DNA of 64,000 nucleotides from Capitella teleta (Eukaryota > Annelida > Polychaeta > Capitellidae), in contig KB291874.1 in NCBI GenBank assembly GCA_000328365.1, positions 163,628 to 227,627 of the forward strand, in the 5' to 3' direction. Position 1 is the first letter of the stretch, and every line of letters begins with the position of its first letter. The notes below the pieces were generated by a model that was not told the origin of the DNA, did not search any database, and worked only from the letters and a program-made list of their open reading frames with translations. The translations under genes and the position numbers were made by a program. This document shows, piece by piece, positions 1 to 19,248 of the stretch.

Positions 1-1489
1 CCAACGCGGTGGACACCATCGTTCACCCACGGAATAGGGCGCAGTGTTTTCAGGTCTGGCATTGCGTAGGAGTTTGGCCAACCGTTGTTGTGCGGGAGAT
101 CTATATAAAGCCCTGAATCAGCACCTAGCGCCAGAATACCTAACGGAGGAATTAATGCTTACAGCTAAATCACAAAGATGCAGATATCCACGCACCTTGA
201 AACACGCCCACTCCGCTCTGCATGAACTTGGCGACATTTCTTCGCGGGATCATTCTTGCACGTGATATTCCATGAGTGTCCGACCAGCAGAAACGAATAA
301 AGTCAAAATCATCCAACTTCAAATTGGCATCGGCCATCGTTCAACTCTGTCGCAACTATCGGGATGTAGAACTGAAAGTCGATTGAGAACATGCGTGTAA
401 TACGAGTGAAGTACATGTTTCAATACATTAGACGATAGGCCAATGCGTACAATTTATTACAACTGATCCAGTTGATCCTTGCTTTTCTTTAGAGTATCGC
501 CAAACACGTACAGTCGGCACGCAGCCGTATCGACCCAAGGTGAGCAAAAGCACTATATATATTGGACTATGGAATGTAGACCGTTGTGACCGACTTCTTA
601 AACTGGGTCAATGGCAAGAGAAACACTGCGGTGTGTAAAGGTTGAATATGTCGTTTTTCTTTCAACTTCAACTTGGACCATCACCATGACGTCACGGTCC
701 AAACCACGTTTCGGCTCACTGGATAAGACGGTCACAACCGAGTACATGGAAGTTATGGAACAGTTTCATGTTCAGCTAAAGTCTCGCGAGTTTTGGCTGT
801 TAACTTGTAATGCATGCTAGAAATATATGTAGAAATTTCTTGTCACATGACAATTAGGCGAGACATTGTCCAAAGTCTCGTGGAGCGTTTTTCACGCAAC
901 GCATGTCTGATCCAAAATATTTCTCAGGTTCTGACGTCACGATCCATGTTAATTGAAGTTGAAAAAAAGCGCCCCTACATAGAAGTATTGTATGATCACT
1001 GACAAATAATGACAGGGACTGCATGGGTCACACGTGTAAATGAAAAACATGTACCTGTAAATGGTGCAATCACAATTATGTAACCTAATGAATAAATGGT
1101 GGGGTAGAAGACTCTTAACTATTTTTCTATCCCACTAAATAAGCATCTTGAAGCCGCAATTGGCTCTAAAATGATAAAATATGTCCTATGCCCGAACCAA
1201 AGCCTAACATTTAGTATTTTTTGTTTACTTGTGTTGACCTTTAATTGAAACTATTTAACACGTCAACTTACCTGGCAGTTCAGAATTGTCCCCTCTTTCA
1301 GTCTTTGGCAACGCCGTCCAGACCTCCTTAATTAAATCAATAAAATGCAGCTGGCGCGAACTAGGTCAGATACACCAGAATTTGTGTGTGCCTGGATGTC
1401 AGCTATATAGATCTAAGATGTAGACTTCTCAAGTGACTTCTGGTTATTAGAATACGGCCTTCTAAATTCAGCTCTAGTCAGAAAAAAAA
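1..1489. other. Gene-free stretch with a possible inverted-repeat element
   Basis: No convincing exon or recognisable protein is seen on either strand. The sequences near 648-700 and 915-975 look like imperfect inverted copies: both contain a TCAACTTCAA block followed by a TGACGTCA palindrome, in opposite orientation. This would suit a small, degraded terminal-inverted-repeat element of about 330 bp. The match is short and imperfect, and no target duplication was found. Confidence 0.3.
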
Positions 1490-1715
1490 AACCGCTGATG
1501 TACCAGTATAGAGCTAATTTTGGGATCCCCGCCAGATCTCTATCTTTTATTATTGCAGGTTCATCGAATAATACGAGCTCCGCATTGTGATTGTCCGAAC
1601 TTCCGATTAATACCGAACCAAATATCCAGTCCCCTGAGCAGAGATAACTCCTGCTTTTACGAACTCGCAATAGGAAAGTTCTACAGTATCCGCTCATCCA
1701 GCCATTGTTGACTGT
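1490..1715 (-). repeat. Interspersed repeat, copy 1 (second copy at 43.9-44.1 kb)
   Basis: Read on the minus strand, this segment matches 43918-44102 on the plus strand over most of its length. Shared blocks include GAACCTGCAAT, ATCTGGCGGGGA and CCAAAATTAG. The 43.9-kb copy ends in a sequence that also occurs inverted at 41512, which suggests a DNA-transposon family with terminal inverted repeats. This copy lacks that end. No coding capacity is visible, so it is probably a non-autonomous or degraded copy. Confidence 0.6.
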
Positions 1716-1789
1716 TTGTGAGTCGATCCCTCGCTCGTCTTGCTTAGCTAATCATTCAACTACATCGGCTACAAACCGAGCGATTAAAC

Positions 1790-2520
1790 ACTGATATTTC
1801 CTTGAATAATCAAATAATTGAACGCGTCAACCATGCAACATTTCTTGGTGTTATTCTTGACAGGAACTTAAAATGGGATCGCCACATCTCACACACCAGA
1901 AGTAAAATTGCACGTAGTATTGGTGTGTTTACCAAAATATCTAAGATTTTTCCAAAATCTACCATCATAACATTATATTTTTCCCTTGTATACCCGCACA
2001 TCATCTACTGTATCGAGGTCTGGGGCGGCGCAGCCCAAACTCACTTAAAACCTTCATTTCTGTTACAAAAAAAAAAATTCTAAGAATAATGACATTATCA
2101 AATTATAGAGAACATACCACTGATATATTTCTGTCCATCCATATTTTTACTGTCAAACAAACGTATAATTATCATGTTATGTTATTTAAGTTTTTTCGAA
2201 ATATGCTCCCCTCTGTCTTCAATTCTATGTTTTCTTTCACTCAAAATTCCGCCTATAATATTAGAAGAAGACCACCACTCATTGTTCCTTTCTTTAGACT
2301 AACTGTATCAAGATGTTCAATTTCATATTTAGGCCCTAAACTCTTCAATCAAAATTACAATCTATTTGATCTAACCACTTCAACCAATATCTTTAAAAAA
2401 AAAAAAAATTAATCTTAACTCACATTCAATAATTTAACATGAATGATAATCGTTGCTTGTATGTTTGAAAAAGAAACTATTCAATTTTTTATTTCTTATT
2501 AGCTTTGTTTGACATATAAA

Positions 2521-2589
<69 letters not shown>

Positions 2590-2590
2590 C
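1790..2590 (+). mobile_element. LINE 3' fragment: C-terminal end of a reverse transcriptase ORF plus tail
   Basis: The translation has the block typical of the region after the reverse transcriptase core of many animal non-LTR elements: a FLGVILDRNLKWDRHI motif, then SLVYPHIIYCIEVWG. It continues in another frame after an A-run near 2068 (LPSVFNSMFSF, NIRRRPPLIVPFF), ending at 2412. So at least one frameshift is present. The 3' side carries an AT-rich tail with (TA)n at about 2519-2562 and a T-run to 2590. The endonuclease and catalytic RT core are absent, so this is a dead 5'-truncated copy. The exact clade was not determined. Confidence 0.8.
2519..2590. repeat. (TA)n microsatellite followed by a T-run
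   Basis: About 22 TA units run directly into about 28 T residues. It lies at the 3' end of the LINE fragment and may derive from its tail. Confidence 0.9.
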
Positions 2591-5121
2591 CTTGCCCCAC
2601 GTTTTTGCACCTGCGTTAAAATAATTTATTTTGTATATAGATCAGGATCAAATGTGCTATCCGTTGCACCAAATCCTGATTGCAATGCACTTTAACTATT
2701 TCTTTGTATTTGTTATCTGTTTTTCGATTAATTGCATTGCAAAAAATTATTCTTATTCTATTCTTATTCTCTTCTTATTCTTATTCAAAACTGTCATTTT
2801 ACACCTATTATAATAATCAATTTGCTTTCAACTTTGTCCCAAACAAAGGGCTAATTATAAATCAAGCAAGCCGTTAAAGGAATTGTTATCTTTAATTACA
2901 ATTGCTTTAAAGCAAAGGAGACTAAAATCTCGGAGTAATAATGCACGCAACGCAGGGGTCTACTGTACACAACCCTAGATGAAAAAAAAGCCTTTAATTA
3001 ACCGTGTTGTAGGCGGAGCTAAACTCACGCGACCGCCATATTGGATGTGTGACCATTTTACGCAGAGTGAAGCCTGTTATATATCAGTGTGAAACGAGTC
3101 AAGCAACATTTAATATCTTTCTCTCTTCTTTTTTTTTAATCTTTTATTTATTTATTTATTTTTTATTTATTTTTATTTTTTTTTGCGATGTTTTGCGATG
3201 GCAACGAAGGAAAAAAAATAGAGGAGGATGGTACTGTTCTATAATAAACTGCAACAGTACTAGTAATTCACGTACATGCAGCTATTGACCCGAATTAAAA
3301 CGGGAGAAAAGGTACGTTTTCACGTATTCTCCAATGATCAAATAAAGAAATGTTTGTTTACCTTGATTCCTACTTGTGTTGTGTTATGTTTGGCATATTG
3401 TTCAGCTGTTTGTTACGTTTGTATACAAATATAACTAAACGTGTATATGAATACAAATGGGATTGTAATCGGTGTAATTAACTCTTACAATATTACAATT
3501 TGTCAACTCGTGAGTTTCCACTCCTGTCACGGCTGTGACAGGCGAGTTTGTCGGTCAATATGACGGACTCTGTTGGCCAAGTTTAATAATTAATTTGATT
3601 TAGCTTGAAGATTGGACCTTGATTTTTCGTTTCATTGTTATTTCAGAAATGGATTATCAACTCCAGAAGGAACGACCTGACCCTGGATGACATTAGCTCC
3701 AAGAGAGTTTATTTGTATCCAAATTGTTATCAAGTATATAATCTATTTCGAGTTCTTATTAAATGAAAATCATCATGAATCAATTGGTGTTGTGTGTTAA
3801 AAACTTCAAATAAACTACCCCCCTTGGTTAAAGACTGGGCAGCAGAGCGAAGCTGAATATTTTGTATTAAAGTTTTAAACAATGAGCACGGTTTACACCA
3901 GCTTCTGTGTTCGTTCTGACATATATAATTATGTTATTAATTACATTATTGGAGCAATTTTAAAGTGAAACGTCTTAAAATTGAGTTTTATATTATAGAA
4001 ATATCTTTGTGCGCGCATCGTACATTTCCCTAAAATCGCGCGTCGTTGGGAATGCCAGAGATCCTACAATTTTTATAGACCATAGCTAAACGATCTATGG
4101 GGACACCTTTACCAAAACTCTCTTGAAAATATGAAATGGTATATAATACCATGTCACACAACCCGTGACGCTAAGCGAGATATCCAAGGATGTTAATATG
4201 TATAGTAGTGGAAATCATTGGTGATACCAGTCCCAATACGTGTACGACAGTACGTTATGATCCATTCCCAATAAGTGTATCCGATAGTACGTTATGATCC
4301 ATTGCCACAAGATGTTGGCCGTTTGGGGCGAAGCCACAGCACTGACAAAAGAAGGCCTTCAATAACATTTTGGGCGGCCTAAACGTACACGACTTCGCTC
4401 TTAAAGCCACTCATCTTCTAGTTTATCGTCTTGCTTCCTCGCTAGACTCGCAGTATACCCATATATTAATACTGCATGTGCATATATACATGTATATATA
4501 CATGTAGGCCTATATTGTAGTGGGTAACAAAATACTAGATATGCCTCTCGCTCTATGAACTAGTGTTCTGATAGAATGGATTTCACGGTTTTATCTTTCA
4601 TGTATTTCGTTGTCATTAATGCTCCTTGCACGTGCATTACTATGTTGTTATCATTATTTTATTTCATTCCGTGCATTATCTTCTCTTTCTTTCGTCTTGT
4701 TATAGAATTTTCTTGTCGATCATCTACGATATACATCCATGCGAACCAGCTCCACTCTGAAGTATTCGTATTGGAGCTTCCTCGCCCTTTTTGCACTTAG
4801 GGATTCATGTATAGAGTAACACAATGATACGCAGAGAAAACCCTGCGCTACCCCCAGTGCAGACAGAAGCGTTGGTGAAACACCAGCAGAAATATGGACA
4901 GTGGCCGACGACATTGGAGTCACCTCACTCCCAGAGTTTAGACCCAATTTGGAAGAGCAATGGATGGCCAAAGGACTCGTGCAGAGGCATTTTCCTTCCA
5001 CTTTCCGTTTTCCAATAAATAAAAAAGAAAGTTGGAAATACTTTAAATCACAGAACAGCCAACACCATTCCATATGCGGGCAGAGTTCTGTCGCAAAAGT
5101 GCTCATAAAAAAATAAAAAAC
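2591..5121. other. Gene-free, AT-rich stretch
   Basis: No exon-like ORF with recognisable sequence was found. A two-copy direct repeat of about 43 bp lies at 4226-4311; both copies end in AGTACGTTATGATCCATT. Short open frames here are low-complexity translations of T-rich sequence. Confidence 0.5.
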
Positions 5122-12351
<7,230 letters not shown>

Positions 12352-12453
12352 TTTCTGAAGAGACTGAAAATTCGATGTCATCACCAGCCGTTGAGATGGA
12401 CAGCTCACCCTGTACCAATCACATATCATGTGATGACTCTGGTATCGATCTGG
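12352..12453 (+). other. Candidate upstream exon (unassigned)
   Basis: The segment is bounded by an acceptor (CCTTGCAG) and a strong donor (GTATGT). One frame gives a serine- and acid-rich peptide including SMSSPAVEMD and SCDDSGIDL, a composition common in regulatory protein tails. That frame does not splice in phase to the membrane-segment frame of the exon at 12874. A second open frame does splice in phase but looks less protein-like. It may be a 5' exon of the gene that follows, but this is not settled. Confidence 0.3.
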
Positions 12454-12873
12454 GTATGTAAAATAAGAATTATATAATTAAAATAACCAACAATCGCACA
12501 GAGTGCATGTAAAAACAATCACACGAACTATTATTTGGTTTAAGGTGACCTATATATAGAAGGTAATCTTCCACGTGAGTTGCTTTGCTACCTGTTAATG
12601 TTAATGCCCTCGCAGATGTCCCACCCCAAACCCCTCCCCCTTCCTTCCTCTCCTTACAAGCGTGACTCAGCCGCATTGATTATTCTCGCATAGCTAAGCA
12701 TGTGTCGTCCTTGTTGCCTATTGATCGCCGTCGGCTCGGCCAATCCGAGCCGCCGCCCCGCGTGTACCTTGCAGACAAACAACCGCACAAGACCCAACAG
12801 CAGAAGCGCTCAGGCCCCCTCTGGATGAAAATCCCGGGAATATTTCTCCTGCTTTTCCCTGTCTAATATTGCA

Positions 12874-15800
12874 GCTTACTTCACCACGTGTGCTCAGTTC
12901 TCTTGTGTGTTACCTTTACAACGGTGTTGCAATTTTTGCCGCCAGGATTCCGTGGATTTACGAGGCTTTACGTCGCGTTTGTTCTCCGTTGTGGATAGCC
13001 GTCGCCCTTCTGTTTGCGGTTGCGTGGATTGCTGTACACAGAAGCGCCGACGCCATGTTTCGCCAGGCGAAGAACAAGATTAATAATCGCAGAGACAAGA
13101 AGAAAAAGAACAAGAAAAATCAAAATGCTGTCGTTTCAGATGAAACCACCGGTCGTGATGTCAATGTCGGCAACGGCTGCGTCGTCAACGGCACGACACC
13201 GAATGGAGAGATCGATTCGAAGAAAGAGGTCAAGGTCGTGACCTCTGAAGTCATCTCTCAAATCAAACAAAACGGCAACGAGGTGAAAGAAACGAAGACG
13301 ACGATAACGACGACGGAGGACGACGTCACCAAGGAGACGACAGTGACCTGTGAGACAAAGGTCAACGGGTTCACTCCTCATGATGTCGACGCTGAAGTAT
13401 CCGCGGATGAGGACGAAATCGCACCGACCATCGCCACCCGCAAGGTCATCACGACGATATCGACAGAGGAGTCTGAAGAACCAGAAGAAATCCCTGCTGA
13501 GGACAAAGAGAAGGACGATGAGGAGAAGGTGACAAAGCAAGAAGCGTCCAAACAGCTGGCGCAGGTCCTTCTCCAAGATCGACAAATCGTCATCACAAAA
13601 GATTCCGATGACGAGGAGGTGGTGAACGAAGATGACATCGTCCCCTTGAACAAAGACGCCAAATGCTGTGTGTCGATCACAGTCACAGAGTGCGACGACG
13701 AAGAAGAACACGAACCCAAGGAAGAGGAGGAGGAGAAAGAGGAAGAGGAGGAAGAGAAGGAAGTAGAGCGTCCACCTGCTGTGGATTACCCAGGCGGTGA
13801 GTGCTTTGACTGCGATGAAAATAAAGTATCACCTGAGAGTAATCTTGGTGTTTTAACAGGCCTCACATGCACAGATGTCGAAGAAGCGTTGGCCATTCTT
13901 ACGACGCGGTACAAGTTGAGTGAGTACATCAGGCACGTGCATCAAACTGACCGTTAAACGCAATTTCATTCATTACAGCTGACATCACCGTCAAGAAATG
14001 CATCATGACTTGTAAGTATAAACTACAGCACACGGAAGTTGTTGCATGTTGTATGTCTCAGTCTACGAAATGCGAAGCGCTTGCATAGTCTTTTTGCAAT
14101 ATGGTGAGAACGACCGGTCATTGTAGTGTAATGATAATATTAAAGATTATCACATCCCACCCCGCAATGTTACAACACCGATTTGCATCACGAAGCGAGT
14201 CTTTTCTACAGTAGATGCTGTCAATATTAATATTATGCAATCATTGTTTAATATCAACAGCTATATAATGATTTGTACTAATCCGTCCATGTGCTCAACC
14301 AAAGACTGTTGTTCAAAGCAATGTCATCGCTCCATTTGCACGTGTTCATGAGTAAACAAAGGAAGCTAGTCGTAACACTTTACTTTCATCTCCAGTCAGT
14401 TGCTGGGACATCGCGGACGTAGTGCGGCACCCTGATGGTTCGTATCACCTGAGTGTATTGCGTAACACTTCACTGATTGGTTATGTCCTTTTGATAGGTG
14501 CCAATTCCTGGTGGAACGATGACACTCACAAGCTACACAATAAGGAGTTACAAGGTGGGCAAATAATGACGACGATGCGCATCTTGGTTATCACACCTGT
14601 TGTGGTGTATTTTCGTTGGTGAAGATCCGTTTGTCTGTTTTATCAACCTCGGATGTAAATGCTGTCTAAAGGTGAAATCAATTAGATTTTGATATCGTGA
14701 TCCGTGTATAATTGAGACATGATCGCCCCATTTCGGAAGAGAATTATTGGCACGCATGCGCATCGTGATGTGACGATTACGAGTGTTTCCGGTGCAAGGC
14801 ATGCAGCCATGAGGACATTTGGCAACATCATACACAGCACTGCGCTGCCATGATATCATTCCCAGCGACATGCTATAAATAGACATTGCTTTGCATAATT
14901 TACGCAGGGCGTGCAGGGCGTCTTGATTCCGTCGCAGGAATCGATAAAACCTCGTTTCCAAAAAAAAGGAACGGAAGTGGGCTGCTAGGATGACGGGCGA
15001 CGCAGATTGCCACGCGGACCAATAACGGGGTAGACCCACGAACATTATGGGTTCGCCTGTCGCTTTGTGGTTCATCGTATGGCGACCAGAGATAAGCCCA
15101 AGGCCATAGTTATGGGGGGGGGGTGTATGATGGTTGCTACGGGCAACAATCCTGATTAATTATGCATAATTATTGTCTTTGAGTATGCGGCTCGACATCC
15201 ATTGATAAACTTGACAATATATCTCTCCAATATTTGTTATAATTTCTGTTGCTTTAATCATTGTTGTTATGGTAATTACTAGACAATAATTTTAATTGTT
15301 ATTCTCTCTGTTTATTCATTTTGTTCTTCCTTCAATTTGTTTCAATTCATTTCCTTCTTCCCTACCTTACAAATAATTACATCTGCTGTAAATTCTAATT
15401 TTCTCTTCATGGTTTAAGAAGATAAAGAAAATGGTGAACGCAAACCGGTGGGAGGTGGGTATTGCGTAATCACTCTGTTATAGTTCGTTCTATTAATGTA
15501 ATTAATCATATACGCGTGTCTGGTGATATACATGTAAATACATGGATTAATCATGTATCTTGTTTGTACTTTGGGAATGATTATTCATCATAGTCATTTA
15601 TAGATAAGCATGGAAGAATGACTTTTCTGTTTTCCTTTCTACTAACTCTTTACTATTACTTTCGGTTTCGGTTTTTGTTTCTGTTTCTTTACTTATTTAT
15701 TAACTGCACTCATTTTTGCTAATTATTATGCTTCAGCTTTCTTATTAATATGAGGTCTTATATAATTATAATATTGCAATTCTTTTTTTAAGCAGCCTCT

Positions 15801-16706
15801 TTAATCAGATTTAACGCGCGAAAAGAGCGGACGATATTCGAGTCGATCTATCTTTAACTATGTGACCCATACTTCGAAGAATCTTTACTTCGAGGTCACT
15901 TCGACAGCCCCTGGAAATGCGACATTATATATTTTTTTTTTTTTTTTTTTTTTGCATTTTGCGATTGGTGGCAGCAAAATTGCTACAAGATTTAAATTAT
16001 GATAACTAATATAACGGACACGTAACTTTACTTTTGAATCTGCTGATTAAAATATATATTAATTATACATTATGCCATGATATTAATTATGTGAGAGAAA
16101 TTGCGATTGGCCATTTGCACATTACCTCATATCGCCCCCCTCCCCTCTTATTTGAATTAAGCCCTTGCTGTTTTCGTAACATGCCTATTCTACCTGTGCT
16201 GTTGTGTCGTCCGTTGTCTGCTAATGACTGTGAGTGTTATGCAATAGTATTAGTACATGTATAATACGAGCCGAGGCTAATTTCGGAGTCACTGCTTGGC
16301 ATAATTATGTGGCTCGAAGGATTGGAGTTACAGTTCTCGAGAAAGCGAAACGATATATTATACAATTCGCGGATGATATGATTAATTGTCGGAAATTATT
16401 GTTTCAGAAATCGTCGAGCAAATCCAAGAACGAGAGAAGGAAATTGAAGAACTCCTTCAAAAAGTTCTAGAAGAAGAACGACAGAAGAAAGAAGAAGAGG
16501 AAAAGAAGAAGAAGGAAGAAGAAGACGCCAAGAAAGCGGAACCGGAAGTCGATGAAGATATCATTGAGTGCGCAGATGCAGCCCCAGCGGAGAGCGCACC
16601 TCCCGGAGAGGAACCCAAGAAAAAGCGCGGGAACCTCTTCCAGCGAATGGTCCACGCACTTCGCAAACGCTTCGGCCACGAACGGGGCACGAGAGCTCAA
16701 GGTTAA
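12874..16706 (+). CDS. Unrecognised protein with N-terminal membrane segment, acidic region and C-terminal charged helix
   Basis: I recognise no family. Proposed coding exons: 12874-13796, 13860-13919, 13979-14011, 14396-14437, 14498-14554, 15419-15454 and 16408-16706 (stop). All internal junctions are phase 1 and the frame closes. The first in-frame ATG is at 13055, giving 422 aa. However, the frame is open back to an acceptor-like TTGCAG at 12868-12873 and encodes a hydrophobic helix (SPLWIAVALLFAVAWIAV), so an upstream exon probably supplies the true start. After the helix come a Lys/Arg cluster (RRDKKKKNKKN), a long Glu/Asp/Val/Thr-rich region, and small exons of 33-60 bp. The last exon encodes an E/K-rich helix (EIVEQIQEREKEIEELLQKV) and a basic end (KKKRGNLFQRMVHALRKRFG). 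This layout suggests a membrane-anchored cytoplasmic scaffold; that is inference. The small exons rest on splice sites and phase only. The 14437 donor (GTTCGT) is weak. Confidence 0.6.
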
Positions 16707-18287
16707 CCCGTGTTTCGACCGGAGTTGTATACAGACAGTACCCTGGCCATTGTATATACAATTCAGTGGAGGTTTTAAAGTGCTAAATATGTTTTGTTTT
16801 TTTCCCCTCTGAATTTTTTAAGAGAAAATTGTGGCGTTTAGAGAAGTTATATTTTGGCATATCGTTTGTGTTCGTGAATGTATATTTAATTTGGCTTACA
16901 TATCTCATCGCGGTTTTGAATCACCCCTTTAAATAATCACTTTAAATCACAGAAAGTTGACCCTGAGATAATGCATTGTACATATACGGTGTACATACAT
17001 TAACTGTTCTTTTTTTTTGTGATTGTTCTAGTGGCAATGTTTTATTCATAGTCTGTCCTTTTCTCTCTTTGGTTTCAGTCAATATCGATATTGTTTTCCA
17101 TGAAATTATAATCCTGGCCTTATATGAGACGAAAGAGAACTTTTGATTAAGTTTTGGACCAAACATAATTTCATAAAATACCCTCCACCCTCCACCGTTG
17201 CATTGATTCGGTGCATGGGAAAAATCCCCAGAGTTAATGCCTTCAATGATATTTATCGCCAACCATCATTTGATGTTGCCATGGAAACTACTCGTGGCTG
17301 GTCATCACTTCGCACTCCTCGCTTATTTGCTTGCACGTTTTATTCTCTTTGACGCGAGATTACGAGCTGCTTGCCCTGCTCAGTTCGCGTAGTCGTTTTG
17401 GTGTGTCACTGTGGCTGTAGTATGGGGTGCAAAGGGTAAAGGTCGAAGTGCATTCAGCCACTCCAAGATCGACCCCCCCCCCTCGTTGCTCTCAAAGGCC
17501 TTTCGTTTAGTTGCTTCATTTGATCGAGCACTTGGCGTCGAGTCCTGTCGAGTGCTGTGCGTCTACGCCTATCCTGGCTGCCCCAAACAGAAGGACGCGT
17601 GGGTTGTTGCCAGTTGACATCCGGGGACTAAATATCACTAAGGGTGGTCGCTATGGCAACGTGACATATAACCAATCAGATGCCCAGGGTGTGGCGTCAT
17701 GTAGCCTAACTGGCACTTGACATAACGCCACGTTACAGCATGAATATGTACGCTATATGTCAGCCGGCCTAGTCGAACACTGAGCCAAAACACGTAACGA
17801 AATGTATAAACAATATGGGAAGGTAGATGTGATGTTGACGTCGGTATTCAACCCCGTGTGGGAAAGTTGAAAGCCGCAGTGAGAAGTGGCCTCACCGAAG
17901 TGAGGTAGAGTTTCTTTCGCTTGCAAGTACCCGCTACGCTTCATCCGCTCACCAGTCAGTATCCTCTTCGAGTTGCACGCGGCTCGAACGCCGCCCATCT
18001 TTCGCGAACCCGGGAGCATTTTTGCGGCAATTTCCGACCTGCTCCCGAGGGGTCATTGTGTCGTCGGAGCCGTTGTTAGTCCGTCGTTCCAAGCTAACTG
18101 ATTAATATTATCCTTATATTTTTCGAATATTTCTTGCTTTTGTTTGGCATCGACGGATTGCAACTCATAGGGGATACTGCTCGGTTCAAATTGATTCTCC
18201 ATATTTCCCCGAAGACCAGCCATGAGTTTTTATTTTGCTATAGCATCCATGTTATGGGATTTTGAACAGTATCTACTTATTTTTTTT

Positions 18288-18318
<31 letters not shown>

Positions 18319-19248
18319 GGAAAAAAAAACTGACATGCTGGTATTCATGTAAAAAAAACAATAATCATTAGCGGTGTCTGGTATTACACTCAGTTTAATT
18401 ATATATAATTAACTTAATTAATTAACTTAATGGCCTCAGAAGAAATTTTACCTCAGGGTGGGGATTTCGCCGCAGGATATTTTCATTTTCTGTCAATATA
18501 TTATTTTAGCACTTTTTTTTGTCACATGATATTGTCACAATTTTTTTTTTTAATTGATTCTTTCTTCTTTATTTTTCAAGAAAATTTCAGAACTTTCAGT
18601 TTTCTTCAAATAATGAAAAATCAATAAGCCAACACTTACCTCTCTTCTGCCATTTTCAAAAATATTGAAAAAACAAAATCAATTTAATAAAGGCAGCGAA
18701 TTCTATTTCCTTGTACAGAATATGTTGTCTCACTTAATTTAATCTTGAGCAACCAGAAATAAATGAAAATAAAAAAATATTCAAACAAATACTGCATTTG
18801 AGTGGGATTTCATAAAAGAAGTAATTTTTCCTTTTGTTTCCATTATTTATTGAAGTGAACAAATTCATTCTTCATTTTCAGACAAAATGAGCAGAAAAAA
18901 AGAGTCAACCATCTGGCTGAGAATCATTATTATTTTTAATAAACGCAAAATGACACCAAAAAATAAACTACAAGTGCTTATGAATCATAATAATGATGAT
19001 AAAACAATGGGGGATACAGGTCAATATTTCTCAAGAAAAATATACACAAAATTCTTGAAAGAGGAAAAAAATATCATGAGTAAATATGTGACCAGAAAAA
19101 AAAAAAAAAAAAAAAAAAAGAGAAAGAAAAAAAAATCTATAAAAAAAGTTTCATGTAATTTTTGGAAATATTCACATAGGATTCACATGGACAAAAAATT
19201 CTCATCAATGAGGCAAATGGCGAATCAGGGGAACCGGGAACGTGGACG
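16707..19248. other. Intergenic stretch between the unknown gene and WDR33
   Basis: No exon is supported. It includes the 3' flank of the plus-strand gene and the 3' UTR of WDR33, which enters from the right on the minus strand. A minus-strand AATAAA is present at 18846-18851, about 400 bp past the WDR33 stop. Homopolymer T runs lie at about 18290-18318 and an A run at 19098-19119. A short GC-richer patch (17.3-18.1 kb) has open frames, but none is recognisable. Confidence 0.4.

Noticed and set aside
12869-12874. Non-ATG start at 12869 for the unrecognised gene
   Set aside because: TTG lies inside an acceptor-like TTGCAG; an upstream exon or the ATG at 13055 is more likely.
13136-13711. Antisense ORF of 191 codons
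   Set aside because: A shadow of the acidic exon on the plus strand; its poly-Phe/Leu/Val composition follows from GAG/GAA-rich codons.
14548-15075. 175-codon minus-strand ORF
   Set aside because: It overlaps an exon and intron of the plus-strand gene antisense, shows no domain or splice context, and has a biased but unremarkable composition.
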